Positions 34,317-44,325 of a stretch of 45,677 nt of DNA are shown one piece after another. A program made the translations under genes and the position numbers. The stretch's first letter is position 1. Each line of letters starts with the position of its first letter. The notes under the pieces were generated by a model, which was not told the DNA's origin, ran no database searches, and saw only the letters and a program-made list of their open reading frames with translations. This stretch comes from Aureispira sp. CCB-QB1 (lineage in GTDB: Bacteria > Bacteroidota > Bacteroidia > Chitinophagales > Saprospiraceae): assembly GCF_000724545.1 (NCBI RefSeq), contig NZ_JHBV01000009.1, forward strand, positions 1 through 45,677. Direction: 5' to 3'.

Positions 34317-34655
34317 TTATTTTAACTTTGGGTTATTGGCATGACGATCTTTGTCTCTAATGGTTCGTTTGTCCATTATTTTCTGCAACGAAGCACCTAA
34401 ATCGACTTCTGCTTGATTTGCCAGACAAAGCAAGACGAATAAAACATCTCCCATTTCTTCGGCTAGATCATCTTTGGCAGAGGCTTCTTGTTCTTTTGTT
34501 TTAAAAGATTGTTCGCCATAAATTCGAGCCATTAGGCGAGCTACTTCGCCAACTTCTTCCATTAGAATGGCTGTATTAGTTAGTTCTCCGTAGTAACGAA
34601 CGCCAATGGTCTTGACCCAGTGGTCTACTTTTGCTTGTGCTTCTTGTAATGTCAT
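34317..34655 (-). CDS. MazG-like nucleotide pyrophosphohydrolase
   Basis: A 112-residue all-alpha NTP-pyrophosphatase of the small MazG type. EEVGEVARLMAR and DLAEEMGDVLFVLL supply the ExxE...ExxD magnesium-binding residues. It would hydrolyse (d)NTPs or modified nucleotides to NMP and PPi. Start ATG overlaps the stop of the upstream membrane-protein gene by 4 nt, so translation is coupled. Confidence 0.9.
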   Translation of the reverse strand: MTLQEAQAKVDHWVKTIGVRYYGELTNTAILMEEVGEVARLMARIYGEQSFKTKEQEASAKDDLAEEMGDVLFVLLCLANQAEVDLGASLQKIMDKRTIRDKDRHANNPKLK

Positions 34656-35992
34656 TGTAATAATTTAGCTTTGTTTTTTTTTGAAAAAGAGGTTGGATCT
34701 ATATTGGAAATGGAAGTATTCTTTTGGTTTGATTTCTTGGGGTAAATGTGATAAAAATCAAGAATGTGTGTCAATAATGCAGATAAAATCCCCAATGCAA
34801 TCGCTCTATATCGAGCAATAGTACCGATATTAGAGACCAATAAACCGACTAAGAGAAGGTTAGTGATCGCATAAGCAACAATGAAGTGTATTAGGGGGTT
34901 AGGGGACTTTATAGACTGTTTTCTTAGTGCCAAGGAAACGGCAAACAATACTAGGAAAGATAGAATTTCTAAACTAGCTATTAGCTGTAAAAAATCTTTG
35001 CATTCCCATAAAAATGGTCTTCCTAGCACATTGACAAATGCAATGGGAATGGTACTGAAAATACTGCCAAGTGTTGGACTTAGTGGAGCAACATCTTTTA
35101 TAGACGAACCTCCAACTTCAGCTAAAAAGGCGGTTTGTTGATTGGCTAGAATTTCTAATAGTTCAATGCCAAAGATAAACTTAGCAAGACCAAGAGTTCC
35201 TCCAATAAAGATGCTATAAACAATTAGGTAAGTACGCCAAATTCGCTTAGGAGCATATAATGTACAGATATAGGCTATTGTAGCAGGAAGTAATAGAACT
35301 AGCAAATAATGACGGATTATGCCTATAATAAAAATAGATACACAAAGTTTTGCAATAGCTTTGGATAATCGTGTTTTTTGTTGAAACTCTAAGAGACTTA
35401 ATAGAAATAAACTTAGACCAAAATAAATATAGACATCTTTGTGTAAACCAGCTGTCCAAAAAGTCAGAGATGGCAAGAAAAAACAGCAAACAATTAAGGT
35501 AAACTTGGGTAATTCTAAAATTTGTCGGAATATATTGTAAAAATTCAAACTGGCAAACAAGCCAATGGTAGCAATGAAAAAAATGTGCAAATGGTAATGA
35601 CCTAACGTAAATGGATATAGTAGAGCATGGAAATGTACCAACATATAGGTTCCCAAATCTTTCCAAAAAATGGCAGCATCAGGGTAAGTGAAAACAATGG
35701 CATTGGGCACAGATACGTCCCAACCTAATATAGATCCAATATAATAATTGGGATGCGACAAAAATGTCCGCCCTAATAATGTACTTTCGCTCAGATAAAT
35801 AAATGTGTCTCCTCCCTTAAAATAGGTATAGTGGATGATACCATAGAGCAACCCTACTATTATTTTTGAAAGAAAAATAAAGCATACAAAATTGCGTGAT
35901 AGGCCAGGTGTGTTGAGGGTCTTTGTAGATTTTATCCACCAACTGAAAGCCACGATATAAATAACAAGCAACAAATAACTCATATTTACCAT
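34652..35992 (-). CDS. Polytopic membrane protein, possible glycosyltransferase or polymerase
   Basis: A 446-residue protein with about 11 predicted TM helices and a polar, Lys/Ser-rich C-terminal tail. A loop after TM2 holds YFKGGDTFIYLSES and a later one SLTFWTAGLHKDVYIYFG; such charged periplasmic loops are seen in GT-C enzymes and O-antigen polymerase-like proteins, but I find no decisive motif. The ATG at 35983 (MSYLL) is an alternative start. Coupled to the MazG-like gene by a 4-nt overlap. Confidence 0.7.
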   Translation of the reverse strand: MVNMSYLLLVIYIVAFSWWIKSTKTLNTPGLSRNFVCFIFLSKIIVGLLYGIIHYTYFKGGDTFIYLSESTLLGRTFLSHPNYYIGSILGWDVSVPNAIVFTYPDAAIFWKDLGTYMLVHFHALLYPFTLGHYHLHIFFIATIGLFASLNFYNIFRQILELPKFTLIVCCFFLPSLTFWTAGLHKDVYIYFGLSLFLLSLLEFQQKTRLSKAIAKLCVSIFIIGIIRHYLLVLLLPATIAYICTLYAPKRIWRTYLIVYSIFIGGTLGLAKFIFGIELLEILANQQTAFLAEVGGSSIKDVAPLSPTLGSIFSTIPIAFVNVLGRPFLWECKDFLQLIASLEILSFLVLFAVSLALRKQSIKSPNPLIHFIVAYAITNLLLVGLLVSNIGTIARYRAIALGILSALLTHILDFYHIYPKKSNQKNTSISNIDPTSFSKKNKAKLLQ

Positions 35993-36403
35993 TGGGGTTA
36001 ATAGACTAATATCAACTGCGATTTATTGGATAAGTGAACTGGTATTAAACAGGGACAATTGATTAAATGTTTATGGTGAAAAACAGACATAACTTATTTT
36101 TGTGAACTCTATTTTTAAATTAATACTTATTTTTAAGAAATAATAAAAATAAGTATAAGTTTGTACTATAGTGTTCAATGCTCCTTTGGTTAAATCGCAA
36201 GATATTAAAAAAAAGTGGTAAAATTTGTGTAAAGTTTTAACGTATAGGCTTATTATATAGTGAAAAAAATGGAATAATTAAGGCTGCAAAATACGAAGTT
36301 ATCAACTCAAAACAAATTAATATCTCAAAAAGATTGTTGAGATAGGTTGATTTTAAAAGAACAAGCATGAATAGTATAACGATGAAAATGGGCTTTCTTA
36401 TAT
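35993..36403. other. Intergenic region with a perfect 13-bp inverted repeat
   Basis: About 411 bp, AT-rich. ATACTTATTTTTA (36123-36135) and TAAAAATAAGTAT (36144-36156) form a perfect hairpin with an 8-nt loop. Its right arm runs into a plus-strand TAAGTTTG (36156-36163), although no plus-strand gene follows until 37571. The hairpin lies between pcm and the membrane-protein gene on the minus strand and could end the pcm transcript. No ORF. Confidence 0.5.
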
Positions 36404-37057
36404 TTACTTTTGTGGATTTTTCCCTTTTAGTAAAGGTACAAATTTAAAGTTGCTCAAAGTTTCTTCTTGATAATCGAACTTACTTAGACGAGTTATTTTT
36501 AGCATTTTTTGATGTGCTTGATTACCAACAGGAATGACTAGAATACCACCAATCTTTAGCTGTTTTTTTAAGGCAGGTGGTACTTCTGTAGCTCCCGCTG
36601 TTACTAGTATTTTGTCAAAAGGTGCAAATTCGCCTAGACCTTTGTAGCCATCTCTAAAGTAACTTCTAATGCCTAGTAAGCCAAGTGTCTCAAACATTTT
36701 CTTAGCTTTGGAATATAATAACTCGTGTCGTTCGATGGTATATAAACGAGCACCTAATAGGGCTAAAACAGCAGATTGATATCCCGAACCTGTACCAATT
36801 TCAAGAATTTTTTCTCGCTTTTTGACTTGTAGCAATTCTGTCTGATAAGCAACGGTATAAGGTTGAGAAATCGTTTGATGCTCGTCGATAGGGAATGCTT
36901 TATCTTCGTAGGCGTGTTCTTCGAATGCTTTATCCAAAAAGAAATGTCTAGGAATGGCTTGAATGGCGCTCAAGACGTTTTCATCTCGAATACCTTTTTG
37001 ATAAAGCTTTTCAGCCAAACGTTTGCGCATGCCCTTATGTCTATTGCTGTCTTCCAT
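36404..37057 (-). CDS. pcm: Protein-L-isoaspartate O-methyltransferase
   Basis: A 217-residue repair enzyme (EC 2.1.1.77) that methylates isoaspartyl residues in damaged proteins. Marks: IPRHFFLDKAFEEHAYED, TISQPYTVAYQTELL (substrate loop), LEIGTGSGYQSAVLA (SAM motif I), FDKILVTAGATEVPPAL, and IGGILVIPVG. Length and order match the family. Single gene; cytoplasmic. Confidence 0.95.
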   Translation of the reverse strand: MEDSNRHKGMRKRLAEKLYQKGIRDENVLSAIQAIPRHFFLDKAFEEHAYEDKAFPIDEHQTISQPYTVAYQTELLQVKKREKILEIGTGSGYQSAVLALLGARLYTIERHELLYSKAKKMFETLGLLGIRSYFRDGYKGLGEFAPFDKILVTAGATEVPPALKKQLKIGGILVIPVGNQAHQKMLKITRLSKFDYQEETLSNFKFVPLLKGKNPQK

Positions 37058-37570
37058 TTGTTGAATTTAAGTCGCTAAAATACAAAATAACACAAATTTC
37101 ATAGACGCTTAACTAACAAATGACTAGAATAGATACTATTTTTTTCCTAATTTGCTGAAAAATTTGAAAGAATAAACCCTAAATACACTTTATAAAGGTT
37201 GTTTTGCTTTGACTTAACAAAAGGTACGTGTACAATAGACTAACTATTTTAAGTTGCTTTAACTTTTGAGGTCTCCTAATTTTGAGGCAAGCAAACCCAT
37301 CAAATAGTGTGTACTCAATAAATAAAAATAAGTAAGAGGTCAGAAAAAATAAGAACAAAGAATGGGATTATTTTTTTGCTAATTAAAGAAGAAAAAGGAA
37401 GGCTTAGCGAGCTAAGACAAGTTTTTCTGATGAAGAGTAGTGCAAAAAAAGGCTGTTTTAGCTACGCTGCTACTGCGTGGTACTTGTTATTTTTTTGAAC
37501 GATTACTTACTATTATATTAATAATAAAAAGAAAAGTAGCACAAAGGTGCTCAAAATGGATTAAGAAGCT
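37058..37570. other. Divergent intergenic region with a dispersed repeat copy
   Basis: About 513 bp between pcm and the phosphohexomutase. It holds an inverted CTTAGC-GA-GCTAAG at 37403-37416 and the repeat copy at 37457-37486. No exact promoter box was found for either flanking gene (CAAAATAA near 37082 is close on the pcm side). No ORF. Confidence 0.55.
37457..37486. repeat. Dispersed intergenic repeat, single inverted copy
   Basis: TTTAGCTACGCTGCTACTGC then gtggtacttg; its reverse complement reads ACCACGCAGTAGCAGCGTAG then cta, which joins features of both copies at 25584-25688 (CCACGCAGTAGCAGCG and GCAGCGTAGCTA). Confidence 0.7.
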
Positions 37571-38968
37571 ATGACAAAAATTAAATTTGGAACAGACGGA
37601 TGGAGAGCTATTATAGCAAAGGAATATACCGTTGAGAATGTAAAGCGGATTGCTACAGGAACAGCTTTGTGGATTAAGCAAAACGGAGGAAATAGTTTGG
37701 TATTAGGGTATGATTGTCGTTTTGGAGGATTGATGTTTGCTCAAACAACGGCTCAAGTTATGGCACATCATGGAATTAAGACTTATTTTGATAAAAATAT
37801 TTCAACAACTCCTATGGTTTCTTTAGGTGTCGTCAAGAAGCAAGCAAAAATGGGGGTTGTTATCACGGCGAGTCATAATCCTCCAACTTATAATGGTTTT
37901 AAATTGAAATCAGAATTAGGAGGACCTTCTATACCTAAAGATATAGATGCCGTAGAAGCATTGATTCCTGCCGAAAATAGTACGGACGAATTGCCATCTA
38001 TTGAACAAATGGAAAAGGATGGATTGTTAGAATATATCAATTTAGAGGATTTGTACATGGCAGAAGTTGAGTCTAAATTTGATTTAAAAACGATTCGTGA
38101 ATCTGGTGTTATTTGTGCTTACGATGCTATGTATGGTGCTGGACAAAATATTGTGCGTAGAATCTTGCCGAATGCGGTACCATTGCATTGCGAAATTAAT
38201 CCAAGTTTTAATGGACAGGCGCCAGAGCCTATTGACAAAAATTTGCAAGAGTTGTCGCAATTAATTAAAGACAATAAAAACATTACTTGTGGATTGGCAA
38301 ACGATGGCGATGCCGACCGTATTGGAATGTATGATGAAGATGGGACGTTTGTTAATTCTCATCAAATTCTATTGTTGATCGTGCATTACTTGTACAAGTA
38401 CAAAGGTATGAGAGGCAAAGTAGTGGTTTCTTTTTCGGTAACGGATAAACTAAAAAAGCTATGTGAATTGTATAACTTGGAATATCAAGTGGTTAAAATT
38501 GGATTCAAGCACATTGCCGAAATTATGATTACAGAAGATGTTTTGGTTGGTGGAGAAGAGTCGGGCGGTATTGCAGCAGCTGGTCATATTCCAGAACGTG
38601 ATGGCGCTTGGATTGGTTTATTGGTCTTGGAATTTATGGCTAAAACAGGTAAGTCTATCAAAGAATTGATGGAAGAAGTATATGCTTTGGTAGGACACTT
38701 TGCTTTTGATAGAGATGATTTGCACATCGCCAACGACAAAAAATGGGCAATTATTGAGAAATGTAAAAACAACGAGTACACGAGTTTTGGAGATTATACG
38801 GTACAACGTGTTGAAACAATTGATGGGTATAAGTTCTACTTGTCAGATGATAAATGGGTGATGATTCGCCCTTCAGGAACGGAACCTGTGTTGAGGGTTT
38901 ATGCACAGGGACCTACTCATGAGGAAGTAAGAAACATCTTAAGCGCTACACACGCGACCTTAGGATAG
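37571..38968 (+). CDS. Phosphoglucomutase/phosphomannomutase family phosphohexomutase
   Basis: A 465-residue alpha-D-phosphohexomutase. KFGTDGWRA opens domain 1; S101 in VVITASHNPPTYNGFK is the phosphorylated catalytic serine; LANDGDADRIGM is the metal loop; GGEESGGIAAAGHIPERDGAW is the sugar-binding loop; MIRPSGTEPVLRVYAQ binds the phosphate. The GEESGG and RPSGTEP motifs fit the bacterial PGM/PMM group; whether it prefers glucose, mannose or glucosamine phosphate is not clear. Single gene with its own terminator. Confidence 0.93.
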   Translation: MTKIKFGTDGWRAIIAKEYTVENVKRIATGTALWIKQNGGNSLVLGYDCRFGGLMFAQTTAQVMAHHGIKTYFDKNISTTPMVSLGVVKKQAKMGVVITASHNPPTYNGFKLKSELGGPSIPKDIDAVEALIPAENSTDELPSIEQMEKDGLLEYINLEDLYMAEVESKFDLKTIRESGVICAYDAMYGAGQNIVRRILPNAVPLHCEINPSFNGQAPEPIDKNLQELSQLIKDNKNITCGLANDGDADRIGMYDEDGTFVNSHQILLLIVHYLYKYKGMRGKVVVSFSVTDKLKKLCELYNLEYQVVKIGFKHIAEIMITEDVLVGGEESGGIAAAGHIPERDGAWIGLLVLEFMAKTGKSIKELMEEVYALVGHFAFDRDDLHIANDKKWAIIEKCKNNEYTSFGDYTVQRVETIDGYKFYLSDDKWVMIRPSGTEPVLRVYAQGPTHEEVRNILSATHATLG

Positions 38969-38997
38969 AGGCTATAAGAACCATAAAATTTAGGGAG

Positions 38998-39034
38998 AAA
39001 GAGCTGACTCATTGAGTTGGCTCTTTTGTTGTTT
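38998..39034 (+). terminator. Terminator after the phosphohexomutase gene
   Basis: AAAGAGCTGACTC / GAGTTGGCTCTTTT with a 3-4-nt loop, two wobble pairs, then TTTTGTTGTTTTG. About 30 bp after the stop. Confidence 0.75.
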
Positions 39035-39091
39035 TGGGGTGTAAGGTGCAGATAATGAACTGTAAAATTATTTCATAAAGATTTATTTGAC

Positions 39092-39122
39092 TTGCAATGT
39101 TGAGTCTTTTAACATATATTTG
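39092..39122 (+). promoter_or_regulatory. Full Bacteroidota promoter (TTG-N20-TATATTTG)
   Basis: TTG at 39092-39094, 20-bp spacer, TATATTTG at 39115-39122: an exact fit to TTG-N17-23-TAnnTTTG. It lies 118 bp before the ATG at 39241, leaving a leader of about 110 nt that is very AT-rich. Best promoter in the window. Confidence 0.7.
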
Positions 39123-39240
39123 TATTGCCCTGAAAAGTGAATGTTAAAAAAATGAAGGAATACTGATGAAGTCTATCTGTCTAGATTTTTAATGTATTTT
39201 AATATACTATATTTTTTACATTTAAAATAAACCCAATTTT

Positions 39241-42200
39241 ATGAAACAATTCTTTCTAGTAACAGCACTGCTCTGTTGCTATTCCCAAGGATTTGGACAA
39301 TTCCAAATTCATCCCGATTCTTCTTTTTATTCTTTTTTAGATTCTTTTTATTACTATCATCAAGAGGATAGTGCCGAAGGAGGTTTTTTTAATCAAGTTA
39401 GACGTAATGCAATAAAATGGGGTGCTCGATTATATCCATCAGGAGATATGAGAATAGCTAATCGAGCCATTATTGAATACTCTAAGAATTATAATAATCA
39501 AAATTTGATTAATACTTCTTTTGCTCCAACTTCATCTATCCAATTTCCTAATAATCATCCTAATGCTAAAGGCTGGAAAGAATTAGGACCAAGAAATCCG
39601 CAAAGCATTTCTGGAGGTCCAGCGAACAAAGCAAGAGGTATGGGACAGATGCATCGGATTGCATTTCATCCTGATTACGGTACAAGTCTACAAGGAAATT
39701 TAAACAAAACTCTTTACGCAGGATCTCATTATGGTGGCTTATATCGCTCTGACGATGGAGGAGCTAATTGGTATAATTTTCATACAGACCAAGGTTTGCC
39801 AATTACTTCAGTAGGTGGAGTTGCTGTGACAGATGATTTGGTCTATGTTTGTACTGGAAATGGAGACTATGGATTCTCATTTGGATATAAAGCCTCGTAT
39901 ACTCCACTTAATGCTACATTAAGTTCAAATCCTATACATACTCAAGGAGTTTATCGTTATAATAATGCAACTGCAAATGAGTGGGAACCGATTAATGGTT
40001 CAACTTTGATGATAGATGGAATAACAAATATTCCTACTCTTCTAGATATATTTAAAGAGGGAGGGACAATGAGAAATATAATAGTACATCCAGACCCTTC
40101 TTTATCTGACAATTTATTGATTGCTACTAGTCATGGTATTTTCAAGACAGAGAATGGAGGAATGAGTTGGAGGCAAGTTTTAATAGGTCCTTCTAACTCA
40201 ATTTGGGATACAGAATGGAAAGGATTAAAGTATCATCCTGATTCAAGTAATATTGTTTATGCTAGTGGAAAGGATATTTATGAATCCCTAGATGGTGGTA
40301 ATACATGGACGTCTAAAACTAATTATCTTGTAGATTTATCATTACCTTCTACTTTTGAAGTGAGTCGTATAAATATTGCGGTTACACCAGCTGCACCTAA
40401 TAATATTTATGCACAAGTAGTAGGAAAAAATATAAATACTGGTAACGGAATGGCACGAAGAATATACCTATTTGATGGTAGTAATTGGATACTCAAAAAT
40501 ACACTAAATCAAGGTGGATATGACCATCCTGACTGGCTTGGTATTGCCGTATCCCCTACGAATGCTTCCGATGTATTTATTGGCATGATTGATAATTATA
40601 GGTCGCAGAATTTTTTAAGTTCTAGTTCATCATTTTATAATATTAACCCAAGTGGAGGGCACAATCCTGCCGTTCATGATGATGTTCATATCTTGGCTTT
40701 TCCACCGAATGGGATGGGAGATGAATTATTTGTTGGAACCCATGGAGGAATTAGTCATTATGACTTGACACTAAACACTTGGCAAGCTTTATATAATGGT
40801 TTGGGAGTTTGTACAGTGTGGTCTTTTGATGATTGGGAGGGAAATGATAGTGTTATTGCAATTGCAAAGCAGGATATAGGTATAGACTATACGCTTGATA
40901 ATGGAATAACATGGAAAGCCCATAGATTGATAGGAGATGGTTATGGAGTACAAATAGATGATCATTCAGGTTTATCATTTTGGCGAGGAAATAATTATTT
41001 AGGTCTAGTACAAATATACCCTAATTATTCTACACCTTTAGATGTCAATCCTAGATTACCGATTGATCCAACAGAAGGATTAACATCTTGGGTACCAACA
41101 ACATTTAAAATTATAAATCATCCTAAAACGGATGAGTTATATTTTGGACTTACAGAGATGTATATTCGAAATTATTTAAGTCGTGTTGAGCAAAATCAAG
41201 GAGGAGGAACCTCATGGGCAGTAAAATCAAATATTGGACAGTTTGCACATAAGCAAGGTCAGTGGAGGAGGCAAATCATGGAGATTGCACTATCCGAAGA
41301 TGAAAATACAAATAATACATATATTTCTACTCTTAATTTCAATGGCGTTAGTGGAGGAGGATTTCGTTCAGGTTTTTTCTTTTCAGATCAAAGTACATGT
41401 TCCACTTGTTTTGTAGATAAAACTTCAAATTTACCCATATCATCAAACCCTGCAATACCTACTACGACTAGTGAACCTAATCCTGTAACAGGAATAGCTT
41501 TAGATGCTAGAGATGGCAATAGAGTTTGGGTTAGTTTTGCTGGATTTGACCCAGTGTTAAAGGTTTGGTATTCTGATAACAAGGGAGATGCTAATACGTG
41601 GGTGAATTATGATGATGCTAATCAATCTTTAGCGAAATTAAATGTATCTATAAATGGAATTGTTTATCAGAGAGGTACTAAAGATAGGGTTTATATAGCT
41701 ACAGATGTGGGAGTATATGTAAGAGAAGACGGAGGTGATTGGTTAAGGTTTGATAGCGAAGGGAATCCATTTCCTAATACTAGAACAACAGAACTTAAAA
41801 TCAACTACTGTTCGGGCAAACTACGAGCAGCAACCTTTGGACGAGGCGTATGGGAAGCCGACTTGCTACCGCCAGAAACGTCCATTGATTACCGTAGTTT
41901 CCGAACGATTACAGGAACGGAGACATGGACTACGGACAAAAATATGGTTCGAGACATCAAGGTCAAAGCAGGTGCTACCTTAATTTTAAATAGCATGACG
42001 CTGAATATGCCCAAAGATGGTTTGATTGTGGTAGAACCAGGTGGCTTATTGGTGGTTGATTCTTCTACGATCACCAATCAATGTGGTCAGACATGGCAAG
42101 GCATCCAAGTATGGGGAAATTCTCACCTGTCTCAAGTCCCGACCAATCAGGGGCAAATTATTTTGAGTGCTGCTACCTTGGAATATGCCAAAAATGCCAT

Positions 42201-44268
42201 TAGTCCATGGGAAGTAGGCAATTTCCCCAATCCAACCAACAATACAGGTGGAACAGGCGGAATTATTACGGCGATGAATAGTCAATTTATTAACAATTGG
42301 CGTTCCATTGATTTTATGCGTTATATATCTCCAACAGGAGGCAAAGAAGGGAGTACCTTACACAATTGTACCTTTACGGTCAACGACGATTATCGTCCTT
42401 TTGACGGCGATAGCCTTCCTAACTTTTTGGGACACGTATCCATGTGGTCGGTTGGTGGAACCGAAATACAGGGATGTACGTTTAAGGACGAACGCAGCAA
42501 CAAAATAGGAGACCCAGTTACTGGTGGTAGCTTTGGTTTGGGAGGCTTGGGAGCCAGCCCCAAAGTCTCTCGCCTGTTATTCCCTTCCAAACGCAACCGC
42601 TTTGAGGGCTTGGAGCGTGCTGTTGAGATGGGCGGTCCAAGAGGCACCAACTATACCACCGCTATTGACGAATGTACCTTCGTGGATAACGAGCAAGCCG
42701 TTATTATCCGAGCGCACAACCAGGCGGTAGTGATTCGGGATAGTTTTGAAATAGGCAACTTTGCAAGTACCTCGCCCAACAGCTATATTGTGGAGCACTA
42801 CGGTCTAGGGCTGATTCATACGACTGCTTTTAATGCAGAACAGAACTACTTTACCAGTACGACCAATAATGCCAGCGCTACGGTTGGTTCTTGGGTAGAA
42901 GCAACGGGAGCGGCAGGGAATGCCCTCAAAAACAACCACTATCATAATTTGACGAGTGGGAATTTGGCACATGGACGGAATAGTGGGGTAGGACCTTTTT
43001 CTAGTGGCTTACAGTATCACTGTAACCAAAATACAGGCAATGATTACGACTTTATGGTCTTTGCCAATATCGCAACCGATAATACAACAGCCAGCATTAG
43101 TAGTCAACAAGGTAGTATCACGCAAGCCAGTCGCAATACCTTTTCGACTGCTGTACAGAGCCTGCCTACTCAAGCGCATTTTTACAATTACAATTACGAT
43201 GCTGCTTCGGCACAGTTAGGGGCACCTGTTCAGTATTATTATACTTCTAATAATACAAATGAAATACCAGATGTAGCATTACTTTTTAATACCAATAGAC
43301 AGGTTGCATCACAAGGTATATTGAGTTTCTGCGCAGCAAACTATACTGGTACAGGAACCTTTAAAGTAAGCAATGGCGAAGGGGAAATTATTTCCTTAGA
43401 AGCCCTAAAAGAAGGCTATGCCACCGATTGGGGCAACTATCAACAATTAAAACTAGAATACGACGAACTACCAACAGAAGACAGCACGACTCGTTCTAAC
43501 AAAGAAAGCGAATTAGCGGGTGCCTATCAAAAGTTATTCTTTGGGGCAAATCAAGTGATTCAGCACTATGCCAACGACAGCATTCCTCAAAACGATAGCT
43601 TAGAAACTTGGATTAAAAAGAAACCTGGCATAGCCGCACAATACGAATTGGTAGAGCATTATTGGAGACAGGGGCGTTATGCCGATGCTTTGGATCAAAT
43701 AGATTATATTGCTGCTACGTTTAGCATGGACTTTAGAGCATCAAAAAACCACAGTCATTACAAAGATTTGAAAGAATTGTTGCAAGCGGCTTATGCCAAT
43801 GGGCGCATGGAAGCAAATTTGGAGAAATCAGAAGTAGAGGCATTGGAAGCGATTGCCGATGCCCAATGGGGTTTTGCAGCGGTACAAGCGTCGGATATTT
43901 TAAAGTTCTTTTATCGCAAAGGTACTTTGTATGCGCCCAGTTTGCCGAACCTAAATCCCGTAGAAGGTAAGTTTGTTCCTGCCAAAGGGAGTCGTCTTGC
44001 GTCATTTGCTAAAGAACCTACCTTGGCGGGCACGCCGAACCCTGCTATTAATTGGGTGGATTTGTCTTATGAATTGCCAGAAGGGCTTGAAAAGGGGCAG
44101 TTGGTGGTTACGTCTACCACGGGGGCAAGGATGACTCAAGTAGCCTTGCGCAACAATGTAGGTCAGCTTACGTTAAATACCAAAGAATGGGTGTCGGGAA
44201 TTTATTTTGCGACACTATTCTGTGAGGGGCAAGAAGCTAAAGTCTTTAAAATTGTTATTCAAAAATAA
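39241..44268 (+). CDS. T9SS-exported propeller/beta-helix protein, compositional mosaic
   Basis: A 1675-residue secreted protein. Signal peptide about 1-19 (FFLVTALLCCYSQGFG). Residues about 110-870 are BNR/VPS10-like beta-propeller repeats with Asp-box motifs (YRSDDGGANW, FKTENGGMSW, YESLDGGNTW, VREDGGDW). About 905-1250 looks like a right-handed beta-helix (LIVVEPGGLLVVDSSTITN, NCTFTVN). About 1385-1580 is charged, helical, TPR-like. The C-terminus (about 1597-1675) is a T9SS type A sorting domain (GTPNPAINWVDLSYELP ... KVFKIVIQK). GC jumps inside the frame: 17 of 60 bases in 41641-41700 against 36 of 60 in 42541-42600. Likely cell-surface or released; the ligand or substrate is unknown. 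Confidence 0.9.
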   Translation: MKQFFLVTALLCCYSQGFGQFQIHPDSSFYSFLDSFYYYHQEDSAEGGFFNQVRRNAIKWGARLYPSGDMRIANRAIIEYSKNYNNQNLINTSFAPTSSIQFPNNHPNAKGWKELGPRNPQSISGGPANKARGMGQMHRIAFHPDYGTSLQGNLNKTLYAGSHYGGLYRSDDGGANWYNFHTDQGLPITSVGGVAVTDDLVYVCTGNGDYGFSFGYKASYTPLNATLSSNPIHTQGVYRYNNATANEWEPINGSTLMIDGITNIPTLLDIFKEGGTMRNIIVHPDPSLSDNLLIATSHGIFKTENGGMSWRQVLIGPSNSIWDTEWKGLKYHPDSSNIVYASGKDIYESLDGGNTWTSKTNYLVDLSLPSTFEVSRINIAVTPAAPNNIYAQVVGKNINTGNGMARRIYLFDGSNWILKNTLNQGGYDHPDWLGIAVSPTNASDVFIGMIDNYRSQNFLSSSSSFYNINPSGGHNPAVHDDVHILAFPPNGMGDELFVGTHGGISHYDLTLNTWQALYNGLGVCTVWSFDDWEGNDSVIAIAKQDIGIDYTLDNGITWKAHRLIGDGYGVQIDDHSGLSFWRGNNYLGLVQIYPNYSTPLDVNPRLPIDPTEGLTSWVPTTFKIINHPKTDELYFGLTEMYIRNYLSRVEQNQGGGTSWAVKSNIGQFAHKQGQWRRQIMEIALSEDENTNNTYISTLNFNGVSGGGFRSGFFFSDQSTCSTCFVDKTSNLPISSNPAIPTTTSEPNPVTGIALDARDGNRVWVSFAGFDPVLKVWYSDNKGDANTWVNYDDANQSLAKLNVSINGIVYQRGTKDRVYIATDVGVYVREDGGDWLRFDSEGNPFPNTRTTELKINYCSGKLRAATFGRGVWEADLLPPETSIDYRSFRTITGTETWTTDKNMVRDIKVKAGATLILNSMTLNMPKDGLIVVEPGGLLVVDSSTITNQCGQTWQGIQVWGNSHLSQVPTNQGQIILSAATLEYAKNAISPWEVGNFPNPTNNTGGTGGIITAMNSQFINNWRSIDFMRYISPTGGKEGSTLHNCTFTVNDDYRPFDGDSLPNFLGHVSMWSVGGTEIQGCTFKDERSNKIGDPVTGGSFGLGGLGASPKVSRLLFPSKRNRFEGLERAVEMGGPRGTNYTTAIDECTFVDNEQAVIIRAHNQAVVIRDSFEIGNFASTSPNSYIVEHYGLGLIHTTAFNAEQNYFTSTTNNASATVGSWVEATGAAGNALKNNHYHNLTSGNLAHGRNSGVGPFSSGLQYHCNQNTGNDYDFMVFANIATDNTTASISSQQGSITQASRNTFSTAVQSLPTQAHFYNYNYDAASAQLGAPVQYYYTSNNTNEIPDVALLFNTNRQVASQGILSFCAANYTGTGTFKVSNGEGEIISLEALKEGYATDWGNYQQLKLEYDELPTEDSTTRSNKESELAGAYQKLFFGANQVIQHYANDSIPQNDSLETWIKKKPGIAAQYELVEHYWRQGRYADALDQIDYIAATFSMDFRASKNHSHYKDLKELLQAAYANGRMEANLEKSEVEALEAIADAQWGFAAVQASDILKFFYRKGTLYAPSLPNLNPVEGKFVPAKGSRLASFAKEPTLAGTPNPAINWVDLSYELPEGLEKGQLVVTSTTGARMTQVALRNNVGQLTLNTKEWVSGIYFATLFCEGQEAKVFKIVIQK

Positions 44269-44280
44269 TGTATCATTGAT

Positions 44281-44320
44281 AGCCTATTTCTGCCCTGTGT
44301 GGAAATAGGCTTTTATCTTT
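44281..44320 (+). terminator. Terminator between the two T9SS genes
   Basis: AGCCTATTTC (44281-44290) pairs with GAAATAGGCT (44302-44311), then TTTATCTTTTTC. It starts 12 bp past one stop and ends only 6-15 bp before the next ATG at 44326. Confidence 0.8.
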
Positions 44321-44325
44321 TTCTT

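Noticed and set aside
37484-37500. TTAT-TTTTTTTG as a promoter for the phosphohexomutase
   Set aside because: The spacing in the -7 box is two bases too long for TAnnTTTG.
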